Assembly (NCBI GenBank): GCA_026214975.1
Contig: CM047805.1
Location: forward strand, 1,426,001 to 1,490,000
Source: Gentiana macrophylla
Taxonomy: Eukaryota > Streptophyta > Magnoliopsida > Gentianales > Gentianaceae
Direction: 5' to 3'
Length of the DNA: 64,000 nt
Below the pieces are notes generated by a model, which searched no databases, was not told the DNA's origin, and saw only the letters and a list, made by a program, of their open reading frames with translations. Positions 10,300-23,107 of the stretch are shown here, in pieces; within the stretch, counting starts at the first letter, position 1; each line of letters begins with the position of its first letter. The translations under genes and the position numbers were made by a program.

Positions 10300-12586
10300 A
10301 CGTGTCATTTTGCGAAAACAAAATATTATAATTCCTTTACTTCTTTTGTGGAGTTAAGTATTTTGTGAATATATATGTATATAAGTCGAAAATATATATA
10401 TGTATTTTGGGAAAAATCTAATTTTAAGAAATAGGGAAAAATAATAAGAAATTATTATTTTTGGGATTTTCTATTTAAGGAAAATAAATCTCATTAGTTC
10501 CCATAACCTAAAAGAAATCAGAAAATTTACTACGCTTTTTGAAAATGGAGTGAAGAGCAATAGAAAAGGGCTGGGAGATTTCTTCCAATTTCTAAGATGA
10601 TTTTTAACGGTTTTCAGATCAGAGTAGAGCAGCGGAATCGTCGTGAAGAGAGCATCGTTTCAACACCAGAAAGTTGGGACTTTGTCAAAGTATGAATTTC
10701 GAGCCCTAGTTATGTTCTTGACTGAGTTTGATGGATTAAACTCATGAATTCGTAGTTTTGTTTGTTTAGAAACGTGTGATCGAATCTAATTTAAACTTGG
10801 ATTGATCACATGGGTTTTCTGCAGAGAGGATCAAGTTTTGCTGCAGTTTTTCTCAGAGTTTGGCTTGGATTAGCTTGCTTGAAAGGTAAGAGGCTCTTCC
10901 TACAAATTAGATATGGTTTATAGAGGTTAGATCATGTTTTGATGAGTTATAGTATCAAAGTTTATGCTTATGTGTTGTTTAAGTATTAAGGTTTGAATTG
11001 GATCATAAAAGTTATGTTTTTCTGGTGTTTTCCTAATAGAAATCGTGTAGAACATGTTTGGAATCGAGTAGAGATCGCAAAGTGTAGAAAATCAGGTTTT
11101 AGGGTTTTTCTGCGTTGAATGCGCGCACATTGGCTATAATCTGACGCATTCTGTTACGGGATGTATGGCCTTAGTCTCGGCCAGGGGAATACGCGCGCAT
11201 TCATAGGAATGTGCACCCATTCGTGATTCGAGATGTTAAGTCCTTTTTCACGGCCGTGCAATGCGCGCGCATTCGATGGAATCGCGCATTATTCTTTGTT
11301 TCAGAATGGTTTAGGTTGCTCCCAGCATGTGCAATGCGCACGTATTGGCTTGACAGTAACTTCCAACATGTTTTCTTGGTCAGGGAATGAGCACGCATTC
11401 CAAGGAATACACACGCATTGACCCCAAGTTTTAATAAAACGTTGTTTAAGCTATGTAAAGAGATTTTAAACATTGTTTCAAGATCTAAAAACATTAATTA
11501 AACGTGTCAAGCCTTGATTGAGCTTCTGATGCATTTAGTTCTGGCACCGAATGTACTCTTCAAGGGAATTGAAGTTCCGGACCGTCGGAAGGGCATGAAG
11601 GGGCTTGTGCTTTGATGAACTAGAGTCCCTCAATGTCTGTGTACTTGATAAGGTGTGGCGTCTAGCTGTCTAAGTGAGGGAGAAGAGTTGTTAAGGTGAG
11701 CTTTGCTTTGAAAACACCTAGGTGGCTAGTTAACACACAATAATTACATACGTGAAGTAAAAGATAAAATGTCATGCTATTCTTGGTCAGGCACCGATTC
11801 ATATCGGCGATGTGGTACGTTCATCAAGGTGAAAAACGCTACTGGCTCAAAAGGCTGAAGGGTAGCTTTGGAAATTCATCGAACGTATACGCATACCGGG
11901 GAGACCCCGGAGCTATCAGGTGTTATTCACCGTTAGTTAGCAAGTATATCTTCAGGCCGATAAACGCCATGCGTAGTGCCCTTGAATGCTGACGTAACCA
12001 AGATAAGTTAAGTTAGAAACATATAGTCATGACATGTTGATGGACATAGAGTGAACCCTAGATTGAGTTGGTCTCATAAAGAAAATATTTTAATTTTAAA
12101 TCATAATTAATTTGTAGCTTCTACCTCTTATTGAGTATTTTGTACTTACCTCAAATGCATTGTTTTTCTGTGTTTGGGGGGAGGAAGATGAACAGTAAGA
12201 TCCGGAGTTCGAGGAAGACTTTGATGACGAAGTTTGAGGACGCTGACGTTGAAGCATTTACTTTTATTACTGTTTTGTTATCATACTAGACTCGTTGTTC
12301 TTTGAAGAATGTTGTACTTTCTTTTAGTTTTCTTTTGGAGGATTTTGTACGTTAGAAGTTTCGTTTGGTTTTTCTAATGTAATAAATTTACATTTCTACC
12401 TTTTAGACATTGAGTTTCTATTCTTGGCTGTTTGGAAAAAAATATACCCGAGTCTTTTGCTTCCGTTTTGCTTAACTCAATAGGCATAGTATAGTCTTAC
12501 GTATAATATGAGAGTTATTTTATATTATACGTGCCGAACGTTCTTTTTCCGGATAAGGACTCGGTGTCCGGGAACGGGGCGTTACA
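10300..12586 (+). mobile_element. 5' LTR of a Ty3/gypsy chromovirus (Tekay-like); left end approximate
   Basis: The right end is clear: the sequence reads ggggcgttaca, ending in CA at 12586, and is followed two bases later by a tRNA-Met type primer-binding site and then a gag start. This is the arrangement of plant chromovirus LTRs. The left boundary near 10,300 is an estimate. A TATA-like ctatttaagg lies near 10,480. A cluster of the word AATGCGCGCATT and variants lies at about 11,118-11,420. Nothing here codes for protein. Confidence 0.6.
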
Positions 12587-12587
12587 G

Positions 12588-12600
12588 TTGGTATCCGGCG
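12588..12600 (+). other. Primer-binding site of the chromovirus (tRNA-Met type, decayed)
   Basis: The sequence ttggtatccggcg directly after the LTR resembles the TGGTATCAGAGC-type site complementary to initiator tRNA-Met, with changes after the first eight bases. Confidence 0.6.
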
Positions 12601-12683
12601 AAACGTCTTTTAGGCTTCCTTTCTTGTAAGATAAGACTTCTTTAGATCTCCCAGTAACGTTCTGGTTTTCTTTGATCATCAGG

Positions 12684-12879
12684 ATGGTGACCACAAGAAC
12701 TAGAGCTCATGGCGGAGAGACCTTTGGAGCACGAAAGAATTCTCCGACACAAATTGTAAGAGGTTTTTTTGTACGTCAGAATCCGTCACCTCACCCAACC
12801 CACACTCCAAGGACTCAGGCAAGCCAGACTTCATGACCACATCAGAATCCTACTCCACGACCTCAATGAAGCCCGACAC
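12684..12879 (+). pseudogene. Chromovirus gag, N-terminal piece
   Basis: An ATG 98 bases after the LTR opens a frame starting MVTTRTRAHGGETFGARK. It is basic, rich in Thr, Pro and Ser, has stops after about 50 codons and is cut off by the 5' LTR of element A at 12880. The gag at 41209 is Pro-rich and from a chromovirus, so the two are probably halves of one gene. Confidence 0.6.
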
Positions 12880-14663
12880 TGATGGGAGTCAACTTTACTG
12901 TACTTTGGTGCGCAGTTTAACCCCCGTTTATCACTGTATTGGCATGTTTTGGGTAGTTCTAGGCCTGTTTGAGAGTAATATCGAGAGTTATATGCACGGG
13001 GAGTTGAAATGTCACATCGATAGTAAACTCCACCTTTTTGACGATATTTGACTCTTTTCTGAGCACTTTTATCTTGCGGAATTACGCGTGGTGTTTGTTC
13101 GTCTATGTTATTGCAGGACTTTGATGGCTCGAGGACCCGGAAGGCGATGTTTTGGACTAAGGGACATGTTTGTGGCACGAGAGTTGAGTGAAAGTGGAAG
13201 AAAAGCCAAGTTTGGAGTGAAGTCAAGGCAAACTGGCGTTTGCCATACCCCAAACCGGTGTTTGCAGTAAGCCTACCTCAAACGGGCGTTTGCCCACTCC
13301 AAACGGGCGTTTACAGAGTTGACACTTCATTCAGAAAGTTGGATTTTTAGCTGGACGAGCGTCCCAATGACCTATAAACTGGCGTTTGGATGGGTTCAGC
13401 CCGAATCAGAAAGCTCATACAAGGCAAACGGGCGTCCATGATACACAGATGGGTGTTTGCCCTCAGGACATGATTTAGAAAACAGGCGTTCAAAGAAAGG
13501 CAAACGCTGGTTCGCTGAAGATGAAACCCTAATATCATCATATTTTCCAGGAAAACAAGCATTTGGAAGGACTCAAACGGGCGTTTGTGACTGACAGCAT
13601 CAGATTTTCGACCTGCACTATAAATACGTAGCCCATTCAGCCCTTATTCAGACTTGGCCGACTTTAGACTTTTCTTAGGCGATTTAAGGGCGATTTTAGT
13701 GTAGTCTAAACGTCCTTTGATCCCTTGATCCCCTAGATAACATCCTTTGATTCGATACACTTGTTTTAGCTTCGATTTACATTTCAAGAACAAAAAAATT
13801 TGACTTTTGGATCGCTTTTCGCTTTGGTATTTCTGGAACAGATTTTCTGCAAATTATATGGTAATGTCTTCTCTTTTATTTATTGTCCTTAGTGTGATTT
13901 TAATTTCTATTTCATTCATTAGTACAATTATGAGTAGCTAATCTGTTGTGTAGTCGAATTATGTGAAAGAGAGCGAAAACCCTAAGGAGGATGAGATTGG
14001 AAATTGTGTAGTGCATAATTGAATGTTTAAACGATTAATCCATGTCCTAAAACTTATTTTAACATCTTTGAATTAGATTGATCACCTAGTTCACTGTCAC
14101 ACACATCGAACTTATATATGCATTTTGCGGTGAGATGTGGGATAAGGGGTTTTAGGATCGTTGCGTAGATTCGGCCTAGTTGTTAGGTCCGTTTCCAATA
14201 CAGAGGTTTGTCATCGTTGTTCGGCGACTCTAGAACGTAATCATGTTAGGATAATCGGTTTTTATAAAGGGAGAGTCGGTTAGCTTTACATAGGGTGGTT
14301 ATATCGAGTTGTTCAGTCTAATCGCTAGAATTAGGAGTTGGCACCCGTGGATGTCATTAAACTATATTGGATAGGTAGGTTGGTTAAGACACGCTCCCTG
14401 TCAAGTCTTTCCTTAGGGTTAAAAGTAGCTCGTGGGATCATAGTTCGGCTATACCTTTTAATAACTAGAAGTAAACACCAGTAGTATAATCTTTATTTCT
14501 GCACTAGTATAAGACCTTTCCACCTTTGATTGACCTGAACTAAGTTATACGTCGGCTTTGGTACTTAGACATTACTCCCTGTGGATTCGACCTTGTGACC
14601 ACTATACTCCCGTTGACCCGATACTCTGTCGGTTAAAGTGAGCGGTTAAGTATTTTGCTATCA
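12880..14663 (+). repeat. Element A 5' LTR (1784 bp)
   Basis: It starts TGATGGGAG and ends TGCTATCA, eight bases before the primer-binding site at 14671. U3 holds a cluster of the near-palindromic word AAACGGGCGTTT at 13229-13588, followed by a TATA box CTATAAATA at 13618-13626. The U5 motif CCTGTGGATTCGACC is at 14578-14592. It is nearly identical to the 3' LTR over the compared part (about 12945-13648); most differences are CpG transitions in the words. Confidence 0.85.
13229..13626 (+). promoter_or_regulatory. LTR promoter of element A: reiterated word cluster plus TATA box
   Basis: At least eight copies or variants of AAACGGGCGTTT, including CAAACTGGCGTTTG and GGACGAGCGTCC, are spread irregularly from 13229 to 13588. 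CTATAAATAC follows about 30 bases later. The same layout is in the 3' LTR (about 31822-32220) and inside the element at 23250-23484. Confidence 0.7.
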
Positions 14664-14670
14664 AGAATTT

Positions 14671-14688
14671 TGGAGCTGTTGCCGGGGA
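14671..14688 (+). other. Element A primer-binding site (tRNA-Asp type)
   Basis: TGGAGCTGTTGCCGGGGA follows the 5' LTR and differs at two positions from the TGGCGCCGTTGCCGGGGA site typical of Athila elements. The intact version of that site is seen in element B at 37333-37352. Confidence 0.8.
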
Positions 14689-14772
14689 GTAACGTTTAAT
14701 ATCTTGTAAGTTGACCGAAAGCTTGGGCTTAGGTCATTTTTACTTTGTTTTCTTGTTGTTTCTTGTTTGTCA

Positions 14773-17306
14773 GTGAATGACCTGAAGCTCCAAAGAACCT
14801 CTCATCGAGCCAATTGAAGTGATTGAAGCTTTTGCACGTCATAGAAATAGTCAACGCCGAGGAGAACTTCTAATTGCTAGTCCGAACACTTTGTTTGAAG
14901 AAGAAGGGACGATGAGAAAGCTCACCTCACTTTCGATTCCTCTGTAGAAATGGACGATATAACGATGAGACGGAACGGTAAAGATTCCATTGATGAACAG
15001 AATCTACAAGGGCAAACCTCAACCACTACTGGTGGTAATGCAACAGTGCCTTTGCAAACTCCACCAAGGACCCCTCGTCATGAACCATTAAGAGAGGACA
15101 ATGCAGTGTTACGTCAGTTGAGAACTCCATAGTTTAATCAGAGGACAGGGATTTGAAAGTACATGGGAGGACAAAATGCTCAGAATACGCAGAACTTCAG
15201 ACCCGAATTAGACCAAGAGATGAAATCGAGTCACCTGCAGATGCTAGAGAATCAAGGAAATCAACAGGGGTTTCAAAACCCATATAACCCATATAATCAA
15301 CCCCCTCTGCAACCGTTTTATCAACAACAACAACTGCAGAATTATCAGCCACAGATGGCTCAGCAAGTACATGGACCGAGGGTTTGTCGAGATTATGTCA
15401 CTACCCCTCGAGAAGTTATAGGCATAATCCAATTAGAGTGCCCCCGATTAATGCGAACAACTTGGACATCAAGCAAAACATTCTGAACATGTTGGGGGAA
15501 CATGCTCTATTCCACGGGAAATCAACTGAGAACCCAAATAGCTTTCTTGATCATTTTCTCCAAATTTGTGGGACGATGAGATATAATGGGGTTAGCGACG
15601 AGGCGATAAAGTGCGATAGTTTGGTATGATTCACTACCTAATGATTCGTTACATACATGGGCGGATGTATCGAGAGTGTTTACGAAAAGTATTTTCCTCC
15701 GGCAAGATTTTAGATCTCGAAAGAAGAAATCTCTTCATTTGATGGTCTCGAGGAGAGACACCGAAAGAGACATATGAAAGATTTAGGGTCTCATCAAGAG
15801 ATGCCCTCCACACGGGTTTTCCAACGTTGGCGCGGTAATTATACTATTCAGAGCATTAGAGCCAGTGGACCAGAACAAGCTGAACGCCGCAAGCGGCGGA
15901 GATATTATGAATTTGCCACCAGAACAAGCTATGAGACAGATTGAGAATGTGGCAGATGAAGAAGGACTGGGGGTCTAGTAGAAAGAAGAAGAAAGCCCCA
16001 ATGGAAAGTGTAAAGTCGCTGAAAGAGGAACTCGATCGAGAATCTTCCATGCATGACAAGATGCAAGAAATGGTGCTAAAGATGGACCAAATGGAGTTAG
16101 AAAGAAAGAAGGCACAGCAGTGCCAACTTTGTGGAGGTGGACATTCTACCATGGAATGTACATCATCGAAAAGGCCCACTTATCCACAACAGTTTGGCAA
16201 TCAGAACGACCAATAGAAGGTGAATGTGTATGCAATGGGGTAGATGATTATGAATCAGCAAGATTTTAGTCGACAGAATGATGGAATCGAAATTTCGACA
16301 ATCGATGAGGGCCGCGCCGGATTATGGTATGGGTGATGATTCACAACAATACGATGTGAGCTATGTTGGACAAGGAAATCAGGGGCAGTGGAATCAGAAT
16401 CAGCAGAATCAAGGTTGGAACCAGGGGCAGAATCAGAACTGGAATCGTAACAATAATCAGAACCAAGGTTTCAGACAAAACCAAAGCTCATACATCCGAC
16501 CTTGGAACCAGAACCCCCGGAATCAGAATTCATACCAGAATCAAAACCAGGGCAACTACCAAAATAACCAGAATCAGAATTCTTAATCACAAGGCCAACA
16601 ACAACAGCAACAACAAAGTCAGAATTGAGGGCTGAATCAGGGAAGGAATCAAAATCAGGGCCAGCAGAATAATCAGAATCAGCAGGCAAGTCAGCCGCCG
16701 AGAATCAATAATTATGGCACCTATCAGCATCCAAATGCCCATCTCCACCAGAATAGTCAGAACAACCAACATTCAAACAACTCTGGTACTCAGAAGACAT
16801 CCGCTGAAATACTTTTGGAAAGACTAGATAGGACTGTATCTGAATTGAACAAGAATGCCGTGGAGCAAAAAGTGGCCACCCATTCTGCTATTCGGAACTT
16901 GAAGACCCAAGTTGGGCAAATAACTGACACCCTAAAAACAAATCTGAGTGGTGGGCTTCCGAGTAACACTGAGAGAAACCCGAGAGGTGTGAATCTGTGT
17001 GTTCACACGAAGTGGCAAAGAGGTTGGGGTGAGTGATAAGAAGAAAGAGATGTGGGCGGAAAGCGAGAAATTGAGAAAGCTGAGAAAGAAAAGGTAGTTG
17101 ACCGTGAAGGGACTATGTATGGTGAAGTCGAGATTGAAGATTTGGAAATTGGCAGTGTTGAGAAGGAAATGGCTGCAATGAGGAAAGAGTTGGAAGCCAC
17201 GAAAAAGGCATTGGCTGAGGCAAACAAGAAAGCGTTAGAAGGGGCAGAACCGACGAAAGACTATGTGGTCTTGGACATCAAGGAAAGAAGAGCCCTCGCC
17301 GCCTAA
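14773..17306 (+). pseudogene. Element A gag
   Basis: Broken gag read in several frames. A Gln/Pro-rich N-terminal part (14950-15400) is followed by the capsid-like INANNLDIKQNILNMLGEH and FHGKSTENPNSFLDHF stretch (about 15437-15630), then WADVSRVF. A zinc-knuckle-like CQLCGGGHSTMEC lies near 16120-16160. Next is a long Asn/Gln/Gly-rich low-complexity part (about 16340-16760), then a coiled stretch and GGLPSNTERNPRG (about 16950-16985). The last motif recurs in the element D gag. Stops include those near 15130, 15629 and 16216, with several frame changes. Confidence 0.8.
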
Positions 17307-17399
17307 AGAAAAAGGTAATAAAAACAGAATTCCTCCTCCTCCCCCTGATTTTGATGTTAATACTTTACCCTATCCTCCTAAGGGACCTAGAAAGGACAT

Positions 17400-18315
17400 A
17401 CTGACCTAAGGTCAGCGAAATGGGTCAAAGTAAATTTCTAAGTCTCTTAAGAAAGGTAGAGGTAAATATCCCCTAATAGAGGCAATTTTGAGCATTCCCC
17501 ATATTTTAAATTTTTGAAATGAATGTTGTCGAGTAAGGAGAGGATGCAACGATGGTGCATTTGAGTGAGGAATGTTCTGCAATTTTGAGAATAGGATACC
17601 CCTAAGATGCGGATAGAGGTAGCTTTACCATTCCAATTACCATTGGAATCTGTGTTTTAAGAATGTGTTGTGTGATCTAGGGGCTTCTGTGAGCCTTATG
17701 CCTAGAGGAATTTATGAAAAGTTGGGATTGTGTAAGTTAGAACCGACAGGGATGACCCTACAGATGGCAAATAGGTCTGTTAGGAAACCTATGGGGGTAG
17801 CTGAAGATGTGTTAGTGCAGGTTGATAAGTTTGTTTTCCCAGTTGATTTCGCAGTTTTAGATATGGACATGGATGCAAAGACTCCTCTTTTGTTAGGTCG
17901 GCCTTTCTTGAACACATGAGAGACCTTGATAGACGTGAAGAGGGGGGAAATTATACTACGAGTCGGGAAAGAGAGTGTATCCATAAATGTTTACAATGCA
18001 ATGAAGCATCCTGAAGATGAAAAGAGTGACTATTTTTCTGTTGATGCTATATATCCTTGTATTTTGGAGCACACTAACCTGCAGGGATACCAAGAGCCGA
18101 TGGAGGAATGCTTGATGAAGTCAAGCACCGCGGAGGATGACGATCCGAGAATGAGAGTTCAGGTATATCATTTGGAGGCAACTCCTTATGTCGACGCAGG
18201 ATGGAACAAGAAGTTAGAGCTCGGTTTGACTGGCAAGCTGCCAAAGCCGTCAATTGAGGAACCACCTGCGATCTGGAGTCAAGCCACTTCTGAGCATTTA
18301 AATTATGTGTTTTAG
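17400..18315 (+). pseudogene. Element A protease region
   Basis: The frame from 17665 contains LCDLGASVSLMP, the Asp-Leu-Gly-Ala-Ser active-site variant typical of Athila proteases, then KFVFPVDFAVLDMD and PLLLGRPFL. One in-frame TGA at 17917-17919 interrupts it; the same frame then continues to the stop at 18313. Upstream (17400-17660) the gag-protease linker is decayed. Confidence 0.8.
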
Positions 18316-18320
18316 AACTG

Positions 18321-19172
18321 ATGAATTACTTCCTCTTATTATTTCGCTCTACACTAACCGTTTTGCAGGAAGCTAAGTTGATTCACGTTCTGAAGAAACA
18401 CAAAAAGGCCTTCGGATGGAAGATGGTTGACATAAAAGGGATTAGTGCTAATATCTGCAAGCACAAGATCATCCTTGAAGAGGGTGCCAAGCCGGTCAGG
18501 CAGTTTCAGAGACGGCTGAACCCACATTTGCAAGAAGTGGTGAGGAAAGATGCTTGAATTAGGGATAATCTATGCGATCTCCGATAGTGAGTGGGTGAGC
18601 CCCACACAAGTCGTGCCCAAGAAAGGAGGCATCACGGTTGAGCTCAATGATAAAGGTGAGCCCATTCCTTCTCGTTTAGTTCTTTGGTCACGAGTTTGTA
18701 TTGGTTTTGATCTTTGAATGATAAGACTAGGAAAGATCATTTTCCCTCCCTTTATTGATCAAATGCTAGAACGTCTAAGTGGTCATGCTTTTTATTGTTT
18801 TTTGGATGGTTTTAGTGGTTACTATCAGATTCACATTGATGTACATGACTAGGATAAGACTACCTTCACGTGTCCTTATGGCACCTTTGCATTCAAAAGA
18901 ATGCCGTTTGGTTATGTAATGCACCCGCGACATTCCAACGATGCATGGTTGCCATTTTTGTTGATATGATAGAGCATTTTATGGAAGTCTATATGGATGA
19001 ATTTAGCATTTTTGGTGATACTTTTGATGAGTGTTTGTCTAATATTGATAAGGTGCTTGCGCGTTGTGAGGAGACAGACTTGGTTTTAAATTGGGAAAAG
19101 TGTCATTTCATGGTAACTGAGGGGATAGTGTTAGGACATAAGGTGTCGGGGAAGGGAATAGAGGTCGATAGA
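18321..19172 (+). pseudogene. Element A reverse transcriptase, 5' part, cut by a solo LTR
   Basis: It begins with LHVLKKHKKAFGW-like sequence, then SPTQVVPKKGG, DHFPLPFIDQMLERLSG, FCFLDGFSGYYQI-like and CPYGTFAFKRMPFGL-like motifs in changing frames. The polymerase box reads YMDEFSIFG, so the second catalytic Asp is Glu. The intact frame 18870-19167 ends LGHKVSGKGIEVDR, where the solo LTR has landed. The protein resumes at 20935 with AKIEAISKL. Confidence 0.85.
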
Positions 19173-20929
19173 TGATAACGGTCATTTTGTGCCCGTTATT
19201 CTATGACCTTTATCCCCGATTCTAGTTTAAAGGAGCTATAATAGAGTAATAATAAGTCGTAATACGCTTAATTTGCATAAGACGAGAGTTACGATTCATT
19301 ATTATGTATTAAGAGGTTTTATTATATTATTTGATGTTACAGACTGTATTTCATGCTATATTTGTAGTAACCCATTGTGGAGCACAAGGATGGACTTCGG
19401 AGAAGCTTTAATGGATCGCAGACAAGTTCAGAAAGCCCAAGACGGAAAAAAGAAGAAAGCCCGAGGAAGACATAAGGCTCGGTCGAGCGAGCCTATGCAT
19501 TCGATCGACCGAGTGGACTGAAGCCCAATGCGATCCGGCACATTGTTTGAGGCGGTTAGGGTTCAGTAGTGTCGGCATTTAAGTCGGTTTTCTATGTCGG
19601 CTGAGGCTCTATATAAACACAAGTCCTTTGTATTTTTTACTACACATTCACCAATATTATTTCATATCTCCATATAAGCAAACAAGGATTCATTTAGGAT
19701 TTTGGAGGTTGCTAGGGTTGCAAACATGTAAGCCCTAGTTTATCTTCTCGTTTTCTTTTAAGTAATCAATTCTCAATTATGCTTTGATTGTTTGAGTAGT
19801 TATGCATATCTAGATGATGTAGATCTAGGATATGACGTTAGGGCAGTGGTGATACCTTGTCTATAAGGATCCCATACCCTACGTCCTCTACCTAATATCT
19901 ACGGATGAATCTGTGTGTTTAATTTACGTGTGTTTAGATTAGTTTATATGATGTCCTGATGATTCGCTATATAATCTGATTCGTATATGAAACGCTGAGA
20001 AATATATTCGGGGATGTAAATCTGGGGTTAGGCACTCGGGTGACCGAGAGGTGTCACTCGGTCGATCGAGAGCACCTATTCGGTCGACCGAGAGCTGTCA
20101 AATCTGTTTCATCCGTTAATCAGTCACGTATTTATGATTAGGTTAGCTTAATTGAATCTGTTATCTCAGTAGGTATGGCTATGGCTACGTCACTCGCTTA
20201 ATTTAATTAAAACGTGTAAAAAGGAAATACCGATATAAAACTCTTAGGTAGGCTTAGGAATTGATCTTCGGACGTTCAGCGTTATCTAGGTAGGTTTATA
20301 TTAGGGAATTGCACGCACCTTGTTATACGTAGATCGTAAACTAGCATGAGACTATAATTTGGTAATTGTTAGTTGGACGAGAGTTTGAGTGATCGTTTAG
20401 GAAGTACGCCAACCATAGGAATGTTGCTGAGCGAGGTGTACGGGTTAATATCGACATCCTTAGAGTCGTAAGCGTGTGAGTTATATGAGATGGAGGCACT
20501 AAAAGGCGAAGTCACGTAACAATACCACAGTGATATAGTGACCTACCGGTGCTACATCAAGTTTTAGGGGATGACTCCCGTAGCCAATATAAATAAATAT
20601 GAACGGATTAATAGTTGTTGAGTCTTCTTTGTTATATAAGTTGTCTAGTATCCAAATGATTACGGTTATAATTGGGCGATTGATTACGTTATTTGTTTAT
20701 ATGTTATTTGTTTATATGTTTGAGTGTGCCTTTCTTTCTCGTATTCTATGTTGGTCATGAATCGTCTTTGTCAAACGAAATAAATGGGTTGGCTATTTAA
20801 GTTAGGATCCACAAATTGATTCTCTGTGGGATCGACCTCGACTCTATCTAGCTATACTGCGATTGAACCTAGTTCACTTGCTAGTGGTTATTTAGGAATC
20901 GAGTTAATAATTTAACTTGACCTCAATCA
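19173..20929 (+). mobile_element. Solo LTR of the B family (1757 bp), TSD ATAGA
   Basis: It runs from TGATAACGGTCAT to CCTCAATCA and is flanked by the 5-bp duplication ATAGA at 19168-19172 and 20930-20934. Removing it restores the RT reading frame across the insertion site. It has no coding content, a TATA-like tatataaac at about 19609-19618, words of the CTCGGTCGACCGAG type at 19480-19520 and 20036-20095, and the U5 motif CTGTGGGATCGACC at 20824-20837. Long stretches match the LTRs of element B in reverse orientation. Confidence 0.9.
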
Positions 20930-20934
20930 ATAGA

Positions 20935-22962
20935 GCCAAGATAGAGGCAATTTCTAAGCTTCATATGCCTACAAATCTGAAGACTCTGAGGTCATTCTTG
21001 GGTCATGCAGGTTTTTATCGTAGATTCATTCCGGGTTTTTCCCAAATTGCTAGACCTCTTACCCTTCAGCTGGTGAAGGGAGCCCCCGGTGTTTTTGATG
21101 TGGCGTGTCTAGATGCTTTCAGAACTCTTAAGAAACTGCTGACTTTGGCTCCTATCTTGGCGGCACCTGATTGGTCCAAGGAGTTTGAAGTAATGTGTGA
21201 TGCGAGCGATTATGCCGTAGGAGCTGTCCTAGGTTAGAAGGTCGATAAGCTGTTTCGACCTATCTACTATGCGAGTCACACCCTAAACCCGGCCCAAAAA
21301 AAGTATGCAACCACTGAGAAGAAACTGCTAGCCGTCGTTTTTTGCTTTCGATAAGTTCCGGTCGTATTTAATTGGGTCGAAAGTCATAGTTCATCTGAGA
21401 CCATCTTTGCCTTGCAATATCTGTTATAAAGAAGGACGCAAAACCACGCTTGTTGAGGTGGATCTTGCTCCTTCAAGAATTCGACGTCGAGATCAAGAAT
21501 AGGAAGGGGTGTGAGAACGTAGTAGCTGACCACCTGAGTAGGATGGAACCGGGTGAGGAGAGATGTTTCACAAAAGTTGAGATAGATGACCGCTTTAGGG
21601 ATGAGCAGTTGTTCGTAGTGGATACGATGCTCCCAATTAAGCGTGGGAACTTCATGCAGAGAGGGAAGAAAGGAAACCCGTGCTATGCACCATTTGTAAA
21701 CTATCATGAGTGTGGTTTCGTAGATCCCGAGTTTGATGAACACCAGAAAAAGAAGTTCTATAGTGAGGTGAACCGATATGTGTGGGAGGATCCCTTAATT
21801 TTTAGGTTATGTGCGCATGGGATTTTGAGGAGATGTATAGATGACAGTGAGGTAGTGAGTATCCTCTCGTTCTGCCATGACAAAGAGGCCGGTGGCCACT
21901 TCTCGAGTTTTGAGGAGATGTATAGATTACAAAGTGGGTTCTACTGGCCCACTACTTCAAAGATGCACATGCGTATGTTAAGACGTGTGATGCCTGTCAA
22001 CGCTCAGGAAAGATCTCCAAGAGAAATGAGATGCCCCAGAAACCGATAATAGTGTGTGAAGTTTTTGATATATGGGGGTTAGACTTCATGGGACCTTATC
22101 CATCTTCTTTCGGGAATGAGTACATTCTTGTTTCATGTGATTACGTTTCGAAGTGGGTTGAGGCAATCGCCTCGCCTACTAATGACAAACATGTAGTCAT
22201 TAGGTTCCTTAAGAAACATATTATGTCCCGTTTTGGAGTACCTTGAGCGATAATCAGTGACAATGGAAGTCACTTTGCGAATAGAGAATTCGATAAGCTA
22301 CTAATGAAGTATGGGGTCACTCATGTTGTTAGGTCGCCTACCTCCCCCAAACTAGTGGCCAAGTAGAGGTAACTAACAGAGGGATTAAGAGAATACTAGA
22401 GAAGACCGTCAATTCTAACCTTAAGGATTGGTCGAAGAAGTTAGATGATGCGTTGTGGGCACACCGAGCTGCATTCAAAACACCCATAGGTATGTCACCC
22501 TACATGCTTGTCTTTGGCAAGGCTTGCCATCTCCCCGTAGAGGTAGAACACAAGGCCTATTGGGCAATTAAAACTCTGAACATGGATGACGCGTTGATCG
22601 GTGAGAGGAGAATGTCCCAGTTGAATGAGTTAGATGAGCTCCGCCTTCAAGCTTATGATTGTTCGGCGAAGTATAAGGAAAAGACCAAGATGCTTCACGA
22701 CAAGTTGATCAAACCTCGCGTTTTCAACATAGCCGATGAGGTTCTTCTGTATAATACTCGCCTTCATTTATTTCAAGGCAAGCTTAAATCAAGGTGGTCG
22801 GGACCATATAAGGTATTAAGAGTTTTTGAATTGGGGGCAATCGAGGTAACTCACCCAAAGCACGGGACATTCATCACGAACGGTCTTCGCTTGAAGAAGT
22901 ATGAGAAGTTACCTTTCGATGAGGCCCTCGAAGTTGTGCATTTAACTGATCCCGAACCCTGA
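20935..22962 (+). pseudogene. Element A RT end, RNase H and integrase
   Basis: It continues the RT thumb (LRSFLGHAGFYRRFIPGF) and RNase H (FEVMCDASDYAVGAVLG, stop, YYASHTLNPAQKKY, ADHLSR). The integrase zinc region ([18 protein letters not shown] in another frame) and catalytic core (WGLDFMGP, then ISDNGSHF) follow. The C-terminal part is intact as a 169-codon frame at 22453-22962 ([30 protein letters not shown]). Breaks include a TAG at 21235, a frame change near 21340-21450 and changes between 22246 and 22453. Confidence 0.85.
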
Positions 22963-23107
22963 TTAATTTTCTTTGAGTCTCGTCATGGACTTAAAACTTT
23001 GACAATTCTGATTTTATCAACCCATCATCCCATCTTTCTATCCTCGTTTCCTCGTTCGTGCCGGTAGAGTAACTTTGAGAAAACCGGCACAATATAAGTC
23101 ATCTGTC
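22963..23107. other. Short spacer after integrase
   Basis: Non-coding spacer between the integrase stop and the conserved post-integrase motif. Confidence 0.5.

Noticed and set aside
16471..16772. Antisense frames rich in Ser, Asp and Leu over the element A gag
   Set aside because: They are complements of the Asn/Gln-rich low-complexity gag stretch.
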